Of a stretch of DNA of 64,000 bases, positions 1 to 10,686 are shown piece by piece; the stretch's first letter is position 1; each line of letters begins with the position of its first letter. The notes beneath the pieces were generated by a model, which was given only the letters and a program-made list of their open reading frames with translations, made no database searches and had not been told where the DNA came from. The DNA comes from Devosia sp. A8/3-2. GTDB lineage: Bacteria > Pseudomonadota > Alphaproteobacteria > Rhizobiales > Devosiaceae. Position numbers and translations under genes: made by a program. The DNA is taken from the NCBI GenBank assembly GCA_025452255.1, contig CP104974.1, positions 3,326,156 through 3,390,155 on the forward strand, written 5' to 3'.

Positions 1-1132
1 CTGCCCGGCTTCGTCATAGAACTTGGTGGTATGCGCGTATTCAAGACCCTTGAGGAAGGGCCCCGGGATCGGGTCGGCCGGGTTGGCTTCGGTCAGCGCA
101 ACATCGCGGCGGGCCGGCAGTTCGCCCACCACGTCGAGCCAGATTTCCATGGCCTCGGGCGAGGAGATATAGGCCGGGAACTTCTGGGAAGCCGCCAACT
201 CTTCACCACAGGCACCCGCGCCGATGGCATTGGCGAAATAGCTCGAATAGTTCGAGCGCAGGCCATTGGCATCGGCCGGCAATTCGGTGACGCCCCATTC
301 GAATGCATTGTCGGCAAAGGCGCCGAGGCGGAAGGTGCCATCGATGGTCATGGCGGCAAGACCCGCGCGGAAGGCGGCCCGGCCTTCATCCATGAAGCCG
401 ACCCGGCCGACCTTCGAAGCGGTCTGCAGATCGGTGTAATATTTCAGCGCTGCGGCGCCGGCCGCGTCATTATAGGCGACATTGCCGGCTTCGTCGTAAG
501 GCACCCCGCCATTCTGGCGGATCAGCACTTCGCGCCACCAGTGATGGTCCTGCCCGGCCATGTCGAGCGTGATACCGGCGCTGGTGATATTGCCGCCGCC
601 ATCGCGCTTGGTGGTGGCTTCTGGCAGCCGCCGAGGAAATCGACCAGATTCTGCGGCGGATTGGCCGGATCGAGTCCGGCTTCGGTGAACAGCGCCTTGT
701 TGTAGAACAAAGCCAGCGAACGCACGGCGGTGGGCAGGCCATAATAGGCGTCGCCGCGCTTCATCGCCGAAACGATGGGGAAGAAATCGGCTTCGATTTC
801 GGCCGATGGGAACACGGCCGGATCGAGCGGCTGGATCAGCTCGCCATTCACGAAATTGTCGAGCCAGCCATAGAACAGCTGCACCACGTCAGGGCCCTGC
901 CCGGCGACCTTGGCCACGACAACGCGCGTCTGATAGTCGGCATAGGGGAAGGTCACCTGCTTGACAGTGATATCGGGATTGGCCGCTTCGAACTTCTCGA
1001 TCAGCTGGTCCATGGCCTGCACGCGAGTGTCGAACACATATTGCCAATATTCGATTTCCACGGCTCGGGCCGAGCCCAGCGCCGGAAGCTGATGCCAGCC
1101 GCGAGCCCGGCCAGTTTTGCCTTATTGCGCAT
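1..1132 (-). CDS. Sugar ABC transporter substrate-binding protein, partial
   Basis: Periplasmic binding protein of a carbohydrate importer; the C-terminus lies beyond the left edge. The ATG at 1132 follows a GGAGGT ribosome site and opens a short signal peptide (MRNKAKLAG) ending in a small-residue cleavage site before EIEYWQY. The mature N-terminus has the usual extracellular solute-binding pattern (MDQLIEKFEAANPDI, QGPDVVQLFYGWL), and later residues such as FRAGLAAMTIDGT fit the same fold. The frame is broken near 1073 and 630, where one base appears to be missing each time. It is divergent from the ROK regulator gene, whose product probably controls it. The substrate is unknown. Confidence 0.85.
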
Positions 1133-1243
1133 TGATAACCTCCAAATGGCCCGCTTCATCCTCAGCCGGCCTTCCTTGCAGAAGGGCGAACCCCGCCATT
1201 CCCGGTGGCAAGCGTCAGCCATGTGACAGTCGCTTGTCAATAA

Positions 1244-1268
1244 AATAATCTACTTGAGTTATTGTTCT
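1244..1268. promoter_or_regulatory. Candidate ROK operator in the divergent promoter region
   Basis: An AT-rich stretch between the binding-protein gene and the ROK regulator gene contains TACTTGAGTTA (1251-1261). The reverse complement, TAACTCAAGTA, recurs exactly in the promoter of the second PIG-L gene at 8805-8815. Shared use of one 11-mer in two promoters near a regulator suggests an operator. The dyad symmetry here is weak. Confidence 0.4.
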
Positions 1269-1327
1269 GCACGGGTAGTCTCCGAGCCAAGGGATGTGGT
1301 AGTTGACCCACGATCAGGGGGCCGTTC

Positions 1328-2557
1328 TTGAGCAGTCAGGACAAGCGCAATTTGCGCCAACGCGTGGCGATCGGCAGCAATCCCGAGCGCAATCGCGCGC
1401 ATAATCGCCGCGTGGTCCTTGAGGTCATCCGCCTGCACGGCCATCTGGGCCGCACCGAAATTGCCCGCCGCGCCCAGCTCACGGCGCAGGCCGTGGCTAA
1501 TATCGTGGAAGAATTGCTGGATGAGGGGCTGCTGGTCGAGCTGGGGCGCATGCGCTCGGGCCGGGGCCAGCCGCCCATCCAATTCGCGGTCAATCCCAAT
1601 GGGCCGGTGACCGTCGGCGTCGAAATCGCGGCGGACCATATGGTCACCGTGCTGCTCGACCTCTCGGGGGCCTGCGCGCCCAATCGATCAGCCCGCTGGA
1701 GCGGACTGACCCGGATTACATTCCCGGCAAGGTGGCCGAAGAGATCGCCAAGCTACGCGCCTCGGCGCAGGACACGCGATTGCTCGGCGTCGGCGTCGTG
1801 ATGCCCGGCCCGTTCGATATCGAGGGCATGAGCTCGGTCGGCCCAGCCACCCTGCCCGGCTGGACCGGCGCTGACCCGGTCAAGCTCATCGCCAAGGCAA
1901 CGGGCGAAAGCGTGGTTTTGGAGAATGACGCCACCGCCGCCGCGGTAGGCGAACGCCTCTATGGCGCCGGGCGGCAGAGCGGGAATTTCTGCTATCTCTA
2001 TTTCGGCGTGGGCCTTGGCTCGGGCGTGATCCGGGACGGGCGCCCGCTACGTGGCGCCTTCGGCAATGCCGGCGAAATCGGCCATGTTGGCCTCGTGCCG
2101 CGCCGGGGCAAATCCGCCTATGGCGCGGCCGGGGCGCTGGAGCGTTTCTGTCTCGGTCTATGCCCTGCGCGAGCAACTGGCGCTGGCCGGCATTTACGCG
2201 GCCAATGTCGATGACATTCAGGCGCTGCATGACGACAACAATCCCCATCTAATGGGCTGGATCGCCAGCGCTGCCGATTATCTGGCGCCCACAGTGGGCA
2301 TGCTCGAAAACATTTTCGATCCCGAAACCATTATCTTTGGCGGCGGCCTGCCCGATTCCGTGCTCGACGCGGTGATATCAGCGCTCGATCCGCTACCCGT
2401 TTCGGTCTCCAGTCGCCGCATGCGCACCACGCCCCGCGTGCTGCGCGGCCAGACCGGGCAATTGACCGCCGCCCCAGGCGCCGCGGCCCTACCCCTGCTC
2501 GATACCGTTTCTCCCCATCTCAGCACTGCCACCGGCCCGGTTGTGCCCGCAGTCTGA
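1328..2557 (+). CDS. ROK-family transcriptional regulator
   Basis: A NagC/XylR-type regulator of about 400 residues. The N-terminus holds a winged helix (RRVVLEVIRLHGHLGRTEIA). A ROK sugar-kinase-like domain follows, with VGVVMPGPFD, ENDATAAAVGERLYG and GNAGEIGHVGL. The zinc-binding CXCGXXGC segment usual after GHVGL is replaced by a cysteine-free stretch. The start is a TTG with AGGGGG just upstream. The frame breaks near 1672 (one C missing) and at 2149, where TTCG is read as TTCTG. The gene lies 21 bases before the PIG-L gene, so the ROK, PIG-L and oxidase genes look like one operon. It probably senses a sugar or amino sugar handled by the neighbours. Confidence 0.85.
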
Positions 2558-2578
2558 ACGCACTCTTTCAGGACCGCC

Positions 2579-4953
2579 ATGCTGACCGCTCGCAACCGTC
2601 TCGCCCGCCGCAAATCCCGCCCCGCTATCGTTGCCCTGCATCGCGCCTTGAGCCGGCTGACCTCGACGCTGACGGTGATGAATACCGGCGCCCACCCCGA
2701 CGATGAGCAAAGTGGCATGCTGGCGCTGCTGCGCTTTGGCATGGGCATGCGGGTGATCGTCGCCTGTTCGACCCGTGGCGAAGGAGGGCAAAATACACTC
2801 GGACCCGAGCGCACCGGTGCCTTGGGCATATTGCGCTCACGCGAGATGGAAGAAGCCGCTCGTGAGCTGGATGCCGACATAGTCTGGCTCGGCCATGGCC
2901 CGGACGATGCCGTGCATGATTTTGGCTTTTCCAAAAGCGGGCCGGACACCCTCGCCCGCTGGGGCAAGGACCGCATTATCGAGCGGCTGGTGCGCGCCTA
3001 CCGGCAGGAGCGGCCCGATATCGTCATTCCAACCTTTCTCGACGTGCCCGGCCAGCATGGCCACCACCGCGCCATGACCGAAGCGGCCGAGACGGCCATA
3101 GCATTGGCGGCAGACCCTGCCGCCTATCCCGAGCACTTTGCTGCGGGGCTGACGCCACGGCGCGTAGCCAAATATTACCTCCCCGCCCGGTCGGGCGGCG
3201 GCGACACCTATGACGATGAGGTTCCGCCGCCACCGGCCACGCTGACCATTACTGCCAGCGGTTCGGACCCACTGACCGGCGCCAGCTACGACACATTGGG
3301 CGAGTTCTCCCGCGCCTATCATGCCAGCCAGAATATGGGCCATTGGCGCGCCGAGCCGCAGACCGCATGGCCGCTGCATCTCAAGCTGGGTGATGGGGCG
3401 GAAGATGATATTCGCGCCAATCTGCCGGCCAATCTCACCGAAATTGCCGCGCTGCTCGCCAGCTCGGCCGCCGCCCCTGCTGCGCGGCAGACGCCGCCAT
3501 TGCCGATGCCATCGCGGCTTTTCCCGATGGCGCGGCCATTGTGGGTCCGCTGGACATTGCCAAATCCGCGCTCTCGGCCGCCCAAGCGGCGCTCACGGAA
3601 CCGGAAGCCGCATCGTTCGGGCATCGCCTCGCGCGCAAACTGGTCGAGATCGACGCAGCCCTCATTGCGGCAAGCGGACTCGATGTTCTGGCCCGGGTGG
3701 AGCCAACAAATCTGGCGCCCGGTGGCAGCGGCCAGCTCAAGGTCTGGCTGGGAAAACGTCATGCCACAACCCGTCCGGTGCTGGCGCCCTATCTCAGCGC
3801 AGGCAACGCCACCAATGAAGGCTCGGTGACCAGCATCCCGCTCTCGGTAGCCGCCCACGCCCCCATCGCCAATGCCTACCTGCCATTCTATTCAAGCCCG
3901 GGCGGCAATGGCGCCGTACAAGTCGAGGTCACGATCAAAGTCGGCAGTCACGCCGCGACCGCGCTGATCGATATCGAAGAGCCGGTGCAGATCGTCCCAG
4001 CCCACGCGGTCAGTCTCGTCCCCGATGCCCTGATCATCCCCCTGCCCGCTGCTGCAATCGACCATGCCGTGGCAGTACAGTCCGATGCACCGCCGCAGGC
4101 CATCGCGATTGCGGCAACGCCGGGCCTCGCGATCACCCGTTCCGGCAATGGCTTCACCATCCACGCCGATCCAAGTCTACCAGCGGGTCGGCTAACCCTG
4201 CCGGTGACGATTGACGGCGCCCCCGCCTACAACCTCACCCCCATTGCCTATTCTCATATCGGCCGCACGCATTTCGTCCGGCCACAGGCACTCGATATTC
4301 TGGCACTCGATCTTGTCCTCCCCCGGGCCCGCATCGGCTATGTTGGTGGGGGTAGCGACCGGGTGGGTCTGTGGCTCGCCCGCGTGGGCGCCGACGTCAC
4401 CGAACTGGACGCGGCAGCTCTCGAGGGCGATCTGTCCGGCTACGACACCATCGTTGTCGGCATTTTTGCCTTTGGCACCCGCCCGGACCTTGCGCGGGCT
4501 ACGCAGCGCCTCCATCGCTGGGTCGAAAACGGCGGAAATCTGCTCACACTCTACCATCGTCCGTCGGACGGCTGGGACCCTGCCGCAACCCCGCCGCGGC
4601 CTCTGGTTATCGGCTCGCCCTCGCTGCGCTGGCGAGTCACCGATCCGCGCGTCAACGTTAACAGTCTGTTAGCCGATCACCCCCTCATGCTAACGCCAAA
4701 TCGCCTCTCCGCGCGGGACTTCGAAGGCTGGGACAAGGAACGTGGCCTCTACTTCGCCTCCGAGTGGGATCCCGCCTATAAGCCCTTGTTTTCCATGCAT
4801 GATCCTGGCGAAAAGCCATTGCTGGGCTCCCTGCTCAGCGCCGAAATCGGCAAGGGCCGGCACACCCACACGAGCCTCGTTCTTCACCACCAGCTCGACA
4901 AACTCGTCCCCGGCGCCTTCCGCATTCTTGCCAACTTGGTCGAAAAACCCTGA
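2579..4953 (+). CDS. Large PIG-L/LmbE-type deacetylase, cytoplasmic paralog
   Basis: About 790 residues. The first 290 or so form a PIG-L zinc N-deacetylase domain, with NTGAHPDDEQSG (His and Asp metal ligands) and the later histidines in VPGQHGHHRA. A beta-rich, Ig-like middle follows. The C-terminal 220 residues resemble a ThuA/GATase-like fold (YDTIVVGIFAFGTRPDLA, NGGNLLTLYHRPSDGW, HTHTSLVLHHQLDKLVPGAF). No signal peptide is visible, so it should act in the cytoplasm. One frameshift lies near 3490. The stop overlaps the next start (TGATG). It is co-linear over its whole length with the paralog at 6200-8706. PIG-L enzymes remove acetyl groups from N-acetyl amino sugars; the substrate here is unknown. 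Confidence 0.82.
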
Positions 4954-6115
4954 TGAATCAAAGCTTTGATGTCGCCGTTATCGGCCCGGGCGCCATGGGC
5001 AGCGCCACCCTCTACCAGCTTGCAAAGCGTGGAATCCGTGCCGTCGGCATCGATCGCTTCGCCCCGCCCCATGCCGAAGGCTCCACCCATGGCGAGACCC
5101 GGATCACAAGGCGCGGCATTGGCGAAGGCGAAACCTATGTCCCCCTCGCCGTCCGCTCCCACGAAATCTGGCGCGAACTGGAGGCCGAGACGGGTGAATC
5201 CATGCTGTTCGAGGTTGGCAGCATCGTGGTTTCCGAGGCCGACGACAATGTCGAAAGGCCCGGCCGCACGGGCTTTATCCGCCGCTCCATAGCCGCCGCG
5301 CAGCGCTACGACATTCCCCACGAAATTCTCAGCGCCGACGAGATCCGCCACCGCTTTCCCAATCTTATCCCCGGGGATAACGAGATCGGATATTATGAGC
5401 CCGGTGGCGGTTATCTGATGCCAGAACGATGTGTGGCGGCCAATCTGACAATGGCGCGGCGGCATGGCGCAACGATCCGATTGGGAGAGGTGGTCAACAA
5501 TATTGTCCCCGATGGTGACGGCGTCGTTATTTCGATCGGCGGGGAAACTATCCGTGCCGGTCAGGCCGTCGTCACGGCCGGAGCTCGGGCCGGAAGCCTG
5601 CTCGGCGCGCCGTTCGACCGGCTGCTGAAGCCGACGCGGCAGGTGATGCACTGGTTCGCGCTGGCCCCGGATGCGCCGCAGGCATGGCGCAACTCGCCGG
5701 TCTATATGTGGCCGCATGGCGAAGCCGAAGACGGCTTCTTTTACGGCTTCCCGAGCCTTGATGGCGTCAGCATGAAGACGGCCGACGAGTTCTACGGCGC
5801 GGCCAGCGATCCGAACGCCATCGACCGCAAAGTGCCCCTGTCGGACTCGCACCGCATGCATGCCGCCCATCTTGCCGGACGGTTGGTAGGTGTGACAAAT
5901 AATCCAATTAAAACAGCAACTTGCATCTATACAGCGACGCCGGACAGCGCTTTCCTGATCGACCGCCACCCCGCCTCTCCCGCCATCCTTGTCGCCTCCC
6001 CCTGCTCCGGCCATGGCTTCAAACACTCTGCCGCCATTGGCGAAAGCCCGGCGCAATGGGCGGGGACGGCGCCCCGGCCATCGACCTCTCCACCTTCAGC
6101 CTCGCCCGGTTCTGA
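4953..6115 (+). CDS. FAD-dependent amine oxidase of the sarcosine/N-methyltryptophan oxidase family
   Basis: About 387 residues with an N-terminal FAD-binding Rossmann motif (VAVIGPGAMGSATLYQLA). A C-terminal CIYTATPD follows, in which the Cys is the residue that covalently holds the flavin in monomeric sarcosine oxidase and SolA. These enzymes oxidise N-methyl amino acids or related amines with O2, giving H2O2. The start overlaps the PIG-L stop, so the two proteins are translationally coupled. One G is missing from a G run near 6060; restoring it gives the natural end STFSLARF. The neighbours suggest a role in degrading an amine released by the deacetylases, but this is inference. Confidence 0.83.
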
Positions 6116-6121
6116 AACTGA

Positions 6122-6153
6122 CAAGGCTCCCGATCGGGGGATCGGGAGCCTTG
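6122..6153. terminator. Bidirectional terminator between convergent genes
   Basis: A perfect 14-bp inverted repeat (CAAGGCTCCCGATC and its complement) around a GGGG loop sits between the oxidase stop at 6115 and the convergent PIG-L stop at 6200. It should end transcription from both sides. Confidence 0.85.
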
Positions 6154-6199
6154 CCGGGAGAAGCCGGACTGCGAGGGAGGCCCGCAGCCCGGCTATGGT

Positions 6200-8706
6200 T
6201 TAGCGCCGCGCCGGCTGGGTCAGATTGGCCAGCAGGCGGAAGGCACCGGGAACGAGTTTGTCGAGCTGGTGATGCAGCACCGGGCTCGTATGGGTATGCC
6301 GCCCCTGCCCGATTTCGGCCGAAAGCAGCGAACCCGTCAGCGGCTCCTCGCCGGAATCACTCATGGAAAGCAATGGCTTATAGGCTTCGTCCCATTCCGA
6401 GGCGAAGTAGAGGCCGCGTTCCTTGTCCCAATTGGACCAGTCTTCTTCGGTCAGTGTATTGGGATAGTTGAGCAGCGGATGGTCGGCCTCCAGCACCGTC
6501 ACCACGGCATTGGCATCGGTCACCCGATAGCGGATCGAGGGTGACCCGATCTTGAGGAAAGCCGGCGGCACCGCCTCCGGATCCCAGCCATCCGAGGGAC
6601 GGTGGTAGAGTGTCACCAGATGGCCGCCATTGCGCACCCATTCATGAATTCCCGGCAGAGCCGCAACCAGATCGGGCCGCTTGCCAAAGGCGAAGATGCC
6701 CACGATCAGGGTATCAAGGTCACGATAAGCCCCGGCTTCGATATCGCCGAGGGCCAGTTCGGTGAGATCGACGCCGAGGCAGCGCAGCCAGATATGGACA
6801 TTGTCATTGCCGCCGCTGACATAGCCGACCTTGGTATTGTCCGGCAGCGCGGCGCCAACCGATTGCACCGGCACCGAAATCAGCGTCGGCACCACCGATT
6901 TGCCGATATGCGGATAGGAGAAAGTGTTGATGGCGTAAGCTGGTTCACCCAACAGAACCGGCTCGATCGCGATGCGCGTCGTGCCCAGATCGGCTGGCGG
7001 TGCCAACTCGAAAGTGCCGGCTTCGCGGCCGGTTTCGCCCGTAGGCTGCATGGACCAGCCAGCGGGCAGATCGAAGGTCAGATCGTCGGTAGTGGCATTG
7101 GCAACGACCGCAGTCATCTCCACCGGAGCGATGTCCCGCTCGGTATTGAACACCACGGCGTCAGGCTTGAGCTCAAGCGAGGCGGCGGGCAGAACCCGCA
7201 AGGCGTCTTCCAGATCGATATCGAGCACGGTGCTGCGACCCGCAATCTGGGCGGTCAGCCGCACAAAGGCATCGCCATTGCCGCCCAGCGGATCGAACTG
7301 CTCCGTCAAGGGGTTAGTCAGTGCAGCATCGGCCGCCGCAGTGACCAGCTCCCCTTCCTCGCCGGCCGTGCTGCTCAGCCCGTCGCGGCCAATGACCGCC
7401 ACGGATTGCACCACGACGTCCTCCGGTGCATCGACATCGGTCTTGACCAGAACGTCTCGGCCGGGCCGCAGATCGGCGCCATCGGTATAGGCGCGCACCT
7501 GCATGCCGGCGGCAGTGGCCGAGACCAGATCGATTTCCTTGACCTTGCGATCAAGGCGGTGAGCCACACTGTCAACCAGCTCGGCCGGCAGCTGCGCGCG
7601 GGCGGCGTCGATGGCGGCACCGATTTCGATGACTTTGGCAACGACCGCTTTGGGGTCACCGTAGTCAGCAATCGCTTCCTCGATCAGACCCTGCGCATTG
7701 CGCAGCGCATCGGCGGCCGAGGCCGGCATGCCGTCGAGTTCGGCGATGTGGCCGACAGTGGCGATCAGCCCGTCGCGGATGTCCTTCTCCTGCGTCGGCG
7801 CCTCGCCCTCGGCAACGCGCGACAGGTTGAGCTGCCATTCGGTCTGCGGATCGGGGCGCCAGTGCCCATGCCCTGTGTCAGGTGGCAGGAACGGGACCAT
7901 TCGCCCATTTGCGGGAAGGTAGCGCCGGAGATCGGATCGCGCGCCGGGGCCTTGACCACAAGCGTGGTCGGCGGGGGCGGAATTTCGTCGTCATAGACAC
8001 CGCCGCCGCCGCCATAGGCTGGCAGATAAATCTTGGGCACGTTCCGGGGCTTGAGGCCGGCGGCGATCTGCTCGGGGAATTCCTCTTCATTGCCAGAAAT
8101 ATCGGCGGTGATGAAGGTCGCGACGGTGGCCGCGCGGTGTTGGCCGTGCTGACCGGGCACGTCGAGGAAGCAGTTCATCACCACGTCAGGCTTGTAGTGA
8201 CGGAATGCCCGGGTCATGCGCTCGATCACGCGGTCGCGGCCCCAGCGCGTGATGGTGGCATTGGGGTCTTTGGAAAAGCCGAAATCGTGCACGCTGTCAT
8301 TGTGCCCGCGGCCGCCAAAGGCGAGCGAGGCGTCGAGCGAGCGCGAGGCTTCCTGCATTTCGCGGGTGCGCAGCACGCCGAGCACGGACCCGCGTTCCGG
8401 GCCGATACTGTTCTGGCCGCCCTCCCCGCGCGTGATGCAATAGAGCACCGGGCGGATGCCGTAGACATGGCGCAGAGCGGCCAAGAGGCCACTGGGTTCG
8501 TCATCGGGATGGGCGCCGGTGGTCATGAAGGTAACCGTCGAAGTCAGGCGCTCAAGCTGGCGGTAGAGCTTGACGATAGCCGGTTCGCCCTTCTGGCTGG
8601 CAATCAGGGCCAGATCCGATGCGGGTGCGGCCCGAGCCGGTATTTGCGTGGCCATCAACAATGGGGGCACGGATGCGACGAAGGTTCGCCGGCTCATTCG
8701 CGTCAT
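6200..8706 (-). CDS. Large PIG-L-type deacetylase, Tat-exported paralog
   Basis: About 835 residues. The N-terminus MTRMSRRTFVASVPPLL looks like a twin-arginine signal, so this copy is probably exported folded. The deacetylase domain carries MTTGAHPDDEPSG and VPGQHGQHRA. The Ig-like middle and the ThuA/GATase-like C-terminus (LDTLIVGIFAFGKRPDL, HTHTSPVLHHQLDKLVPGAF) match the cytoplasmic paralog. The ATG at 8706 follows AGAGGAA. One base is missing near 7880, where the paralog shows the frame should read GMGHWRPDPQTEW. A candidate ROK operator lies about 90 bases upstream. Having one copy inside and one outside the cell is unusual. Confidence 0.82.
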
Positions 8707-8797
8707 GACAATTCCTCTCTTTCCTCTCCAAGCCGAGCGTCGGCAGCCCGCAAACAGGCTCTGCGTGACAGCTCAGTGACAGGACTATGAGAGGGCT

Positions 8798-8822
8798 ATT
8801 AACGTAACTCAAGTATGTTAAT
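8798..8822. promoter_or_regulatory. Imperfect 25-bp palindrome, candidate ROK operator
   Basis: The segment starts ATTAAC and ends GTTAAT around the core TAACTCAAGTA; 9 of 12 base pairs are symmetric. The core is identical to the one at 1251-1261 on the other strand, in the promoter next to the ROK gene. It lies upstream of the Tat-exported deacetylase gene. Confidence 0.45.
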
Positions 8823-8911
8823 CGAAAGAAATGACGTGTTTTTATGAGGAGCATCATCAGGATGCACCCGATCAGGCATGCCGGGGATAAATTGCGCGGG
8901 CGAATGCCGGG

Positions 8912-9364
8912 CTAGGCGCTACGCGTTTCGGAGGAGACGAGAGCCTCGATCGGGCCGAGGCTGCCCAGCTGCTTCAGACTGGTATTATCAAGCACTTCGG
9001 CAATGGCATTGCGCACTTCGAGCATCAGGTGGCGCACCTGACAGGTGGCCATGTCACAGTCGTCACAAGGCTGGAAGCGGGTTTTGCTGGCGCAGGGGAT
9101 GGGCGCGAGGGGGCCATCGAGCACGCGCACGACGTGGCCAATCTTGATCTCCTCGGGCGGGCGGGCAAGGCTATAGCCGCCGGTCTTGCCCTTGCGGCTG
9201 TAGACGAAGCCGGCATTGCGCAACTCGGCCGGGATCGCGTCGAGGAATTTCTTGGGAATATTGTTGGCACTGGCGATCTCGCCCACGAAAGCGAGCTGGC
9301 CCGGCGGCAATTCTGCCAGCGCGGAAAGAGCCTTCAGGCCATATTTGCCCTTTTTAGTCAGCAT
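8912..9364 (-). CDS. Rrf2-family transcriptional regulator
   Basis: A complete 150-residue Rrf2 protein. It has an N-terminal winged helix (MLTKKGKYGLKALSALAEL, RKGKTGGYSLARPPEEI) and a cysteine-rich segment near residues 91-108 (Cys residues in IPCASK, QPCDDCDMATCQV). IscR and NsrR hold an iron-sulfur cluster with cysteines at this place, so a cluster is plausible, although the spacing differs from classical IscR. No target gene is evident next door; it is separated by about 200 bases from each neighbour. Confidence 0.9.
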   Translation of the reverse strand: MLTKKGKYGLKALSALAELPPGQLAFVGEIASANNIPKKFLDAIPAELRNAGFVYSRKGKTGGYSLARPPEEIKIGHVVRVLDGPLAPIPCASKTRFQPCDDCDMATCQVRHLMLEVRNAIAEVLDNTSLKQLGSLGPIEALVSSETRSA

Positions 9365-9556
9365 CGGCTTCTGCCATTCGATCGGCGGCCCCGGTGGCCG
9401 CTATTGCTCCCCGTCTTAAATTCCACTGAACCGGTAGACAAGCCTATAATTGTTCTAAAGTGAACGAGGTTGGTGGGATGGGGTTGCTTGGGAGGCCGCG
9501 CGTTTGGGCGCAGCACCCCCACCTTCGACCCCCTCAAGGGGGAGGCGATGAATCCG

Positions 9557-10627
9557 CTAGACCGCGTTGCCTGCCGCATTAAAGAGGCAGATTTCGTTGG
9601 GGTCGAAGTTGAGGGCGATGGCGTCGTTCAGCGCGAGGGCGACGTCGCCGGCCGGGGCCGCGAAGACGCTTTCGCCACTGGGAAGCACGGCGCTGACAAT
9701 GGTTTCGTTGCCGAGGCGTTCGACCGGGTCGACCTTGCCGGCAATGCGCCCGGTGCCGTCCTTGAGCAGTTGATGGGGGCGGACGCCCGGGGTGAGGCTG
9801 TCGCCCTGCCCTAGCCCGGCGCGGCGCGGTAGGGTGATGGGTTCGAGGGCTTCGGAGGCCGGGGTCATGGTCTCCGAGGAGAGCGCCGTGACCTTGACCG
9901 GCAGCAGGTTCATCTTGGGGGAGCCGATAAAGCCGGCGACAAAGAGATTGGCGGGCTTGTGGTAAAGCTCGAGCGGGGAGCCGACCTGCTGGACCACGCC
10001 GCCATTGAGCACGACGATCTTGTCGGCCGGGGTCATGGCCTCGACCTGATCGTGCGTCACGTAGATCATGGTGGCGCCCGGGCTATTGTGCAGCTTGGAG
10101 ATTTCCGAGCGCATGTCGAGGCGCAGCGAGGCGTCGAGATTGCTCAGCGGTTCGTCGAACAGGAAGACGTCGGGCTTGCGCACGATGGCGCGGCCGATAG
10201 CGACACGCTGTCGCTGGCCGCCGGAGAGCTGGGCCGGCTTGCGGTCGAGCAGATGTTCCATCTGCAGGATGCGGGCGGCTTCCATGATCTTGGCGTCGCG
10301 CTCGGCCTTGGGCGTCTTGGCGAGCAGCAGGCCGAAGCCAACATTGTCGTAGACGCTCATATGCGGATAGAGCGCGTAGGACTGGAACACCATGGCGACG
10401 CCACGGTCGCGCGGCTGGACCTGATTGACGACGCGGTCGCCGATCTTGAGTTCGCCCTCGGTGATGTCTTCAAGGCCGGCAATCATGCGCAGCAGGGTGG
10501 ATTTGCCACAGCCGGAGGGGCCGACAAAGACGACGAATTCGCCGTGCTCGATCGTTAGATCGACGCCCTTGATCACGTCAACCTTGCCGTAGCTCTTGTG
10601 GATATTGGTGAGGCTCAATCCGGCCAT
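9557..10627 (-). CDS. Sugar ABC transporter ATP-binding protein (UgpC/MalK type)
   Basis: A 356-residue ATPase energising the importer encoded upstream. It has Walker A ([13 protein letters not shown]), Q loop ([14 protein letters not shown]), signature ([14 protein letters not shown]), Walker B ([13 protein letters not shown]) and H loop ([10 protein letters not shown]), followed by a TOBE/MOI-type regulatory C-terminus. The frame is intact. It is the last gene of the LacI-headed operon, separated from the glycosidase gene by a strong hairpin. I start it at the ATG at 10627 ([14 protein letters not shown]), which fits family N-termini; a longer frame upstream runs through the hairpin. Confidence 0.93.
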   Translation of the reverse strand: MAGLSLTNIHKSYGKVDVIKGVDLTIEHGEFVVFVGPSGCGKSTLLRMIAGLEDITEGELKIGDRVVNQVQPRDRGVAMVFQSYALYPHMSVYDNVGFGLLLAKTPKAERDAKIMEAARILQMEHLLDRKPAQLSGGQRQRVAIGRAIVRKPDVFLFDEPLSNLDASLRLDMRSEISKLHNSPGATMIYVTHDQVEAMTPADKIVVLNGGVVQQVGSPLELYHKPANLFVAGFIGSPKMNLLPVKVTALSSETMTPASEALEPITLPRRAGLGQGDSLTPGVRPHQLLKDGTGRIAGKVDPVERLGNETIVSAVLPSGESVFAAPAGDVALALNDAIALNFDPNEICLFNAAGNAV

Positions 10628-10640
10628 CGAAGTTCTCTGG

Positions 10641-10676
10641 GCTTTGCTTCCCCACCGCGTGGCGGGGAAGCAAAGC
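10641..10676. promoter_or_regulatory. Intercistronic hairpin before the ATPase gene
   Basis: A perfect 13-bp stem (GCTTTGCTTCCCC with its complement) and a 10-base loop lie between the glycosidase stop and the ATPase start. There is no U-run after it, so it is more likely an mRNA-stabilising or attenuating element than a full terminator. Confidence 0.6.
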
Positions 10677-10686
10677 ATTGGTTTGG

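Noticed and set aside
6602..7996. A 464-codon plus-strand frame opposite the second PIG-L gene
   Set aside because: The minus strand encodes the paralog of the first PIG-L protein over its full length; the plus frame is a shadow.
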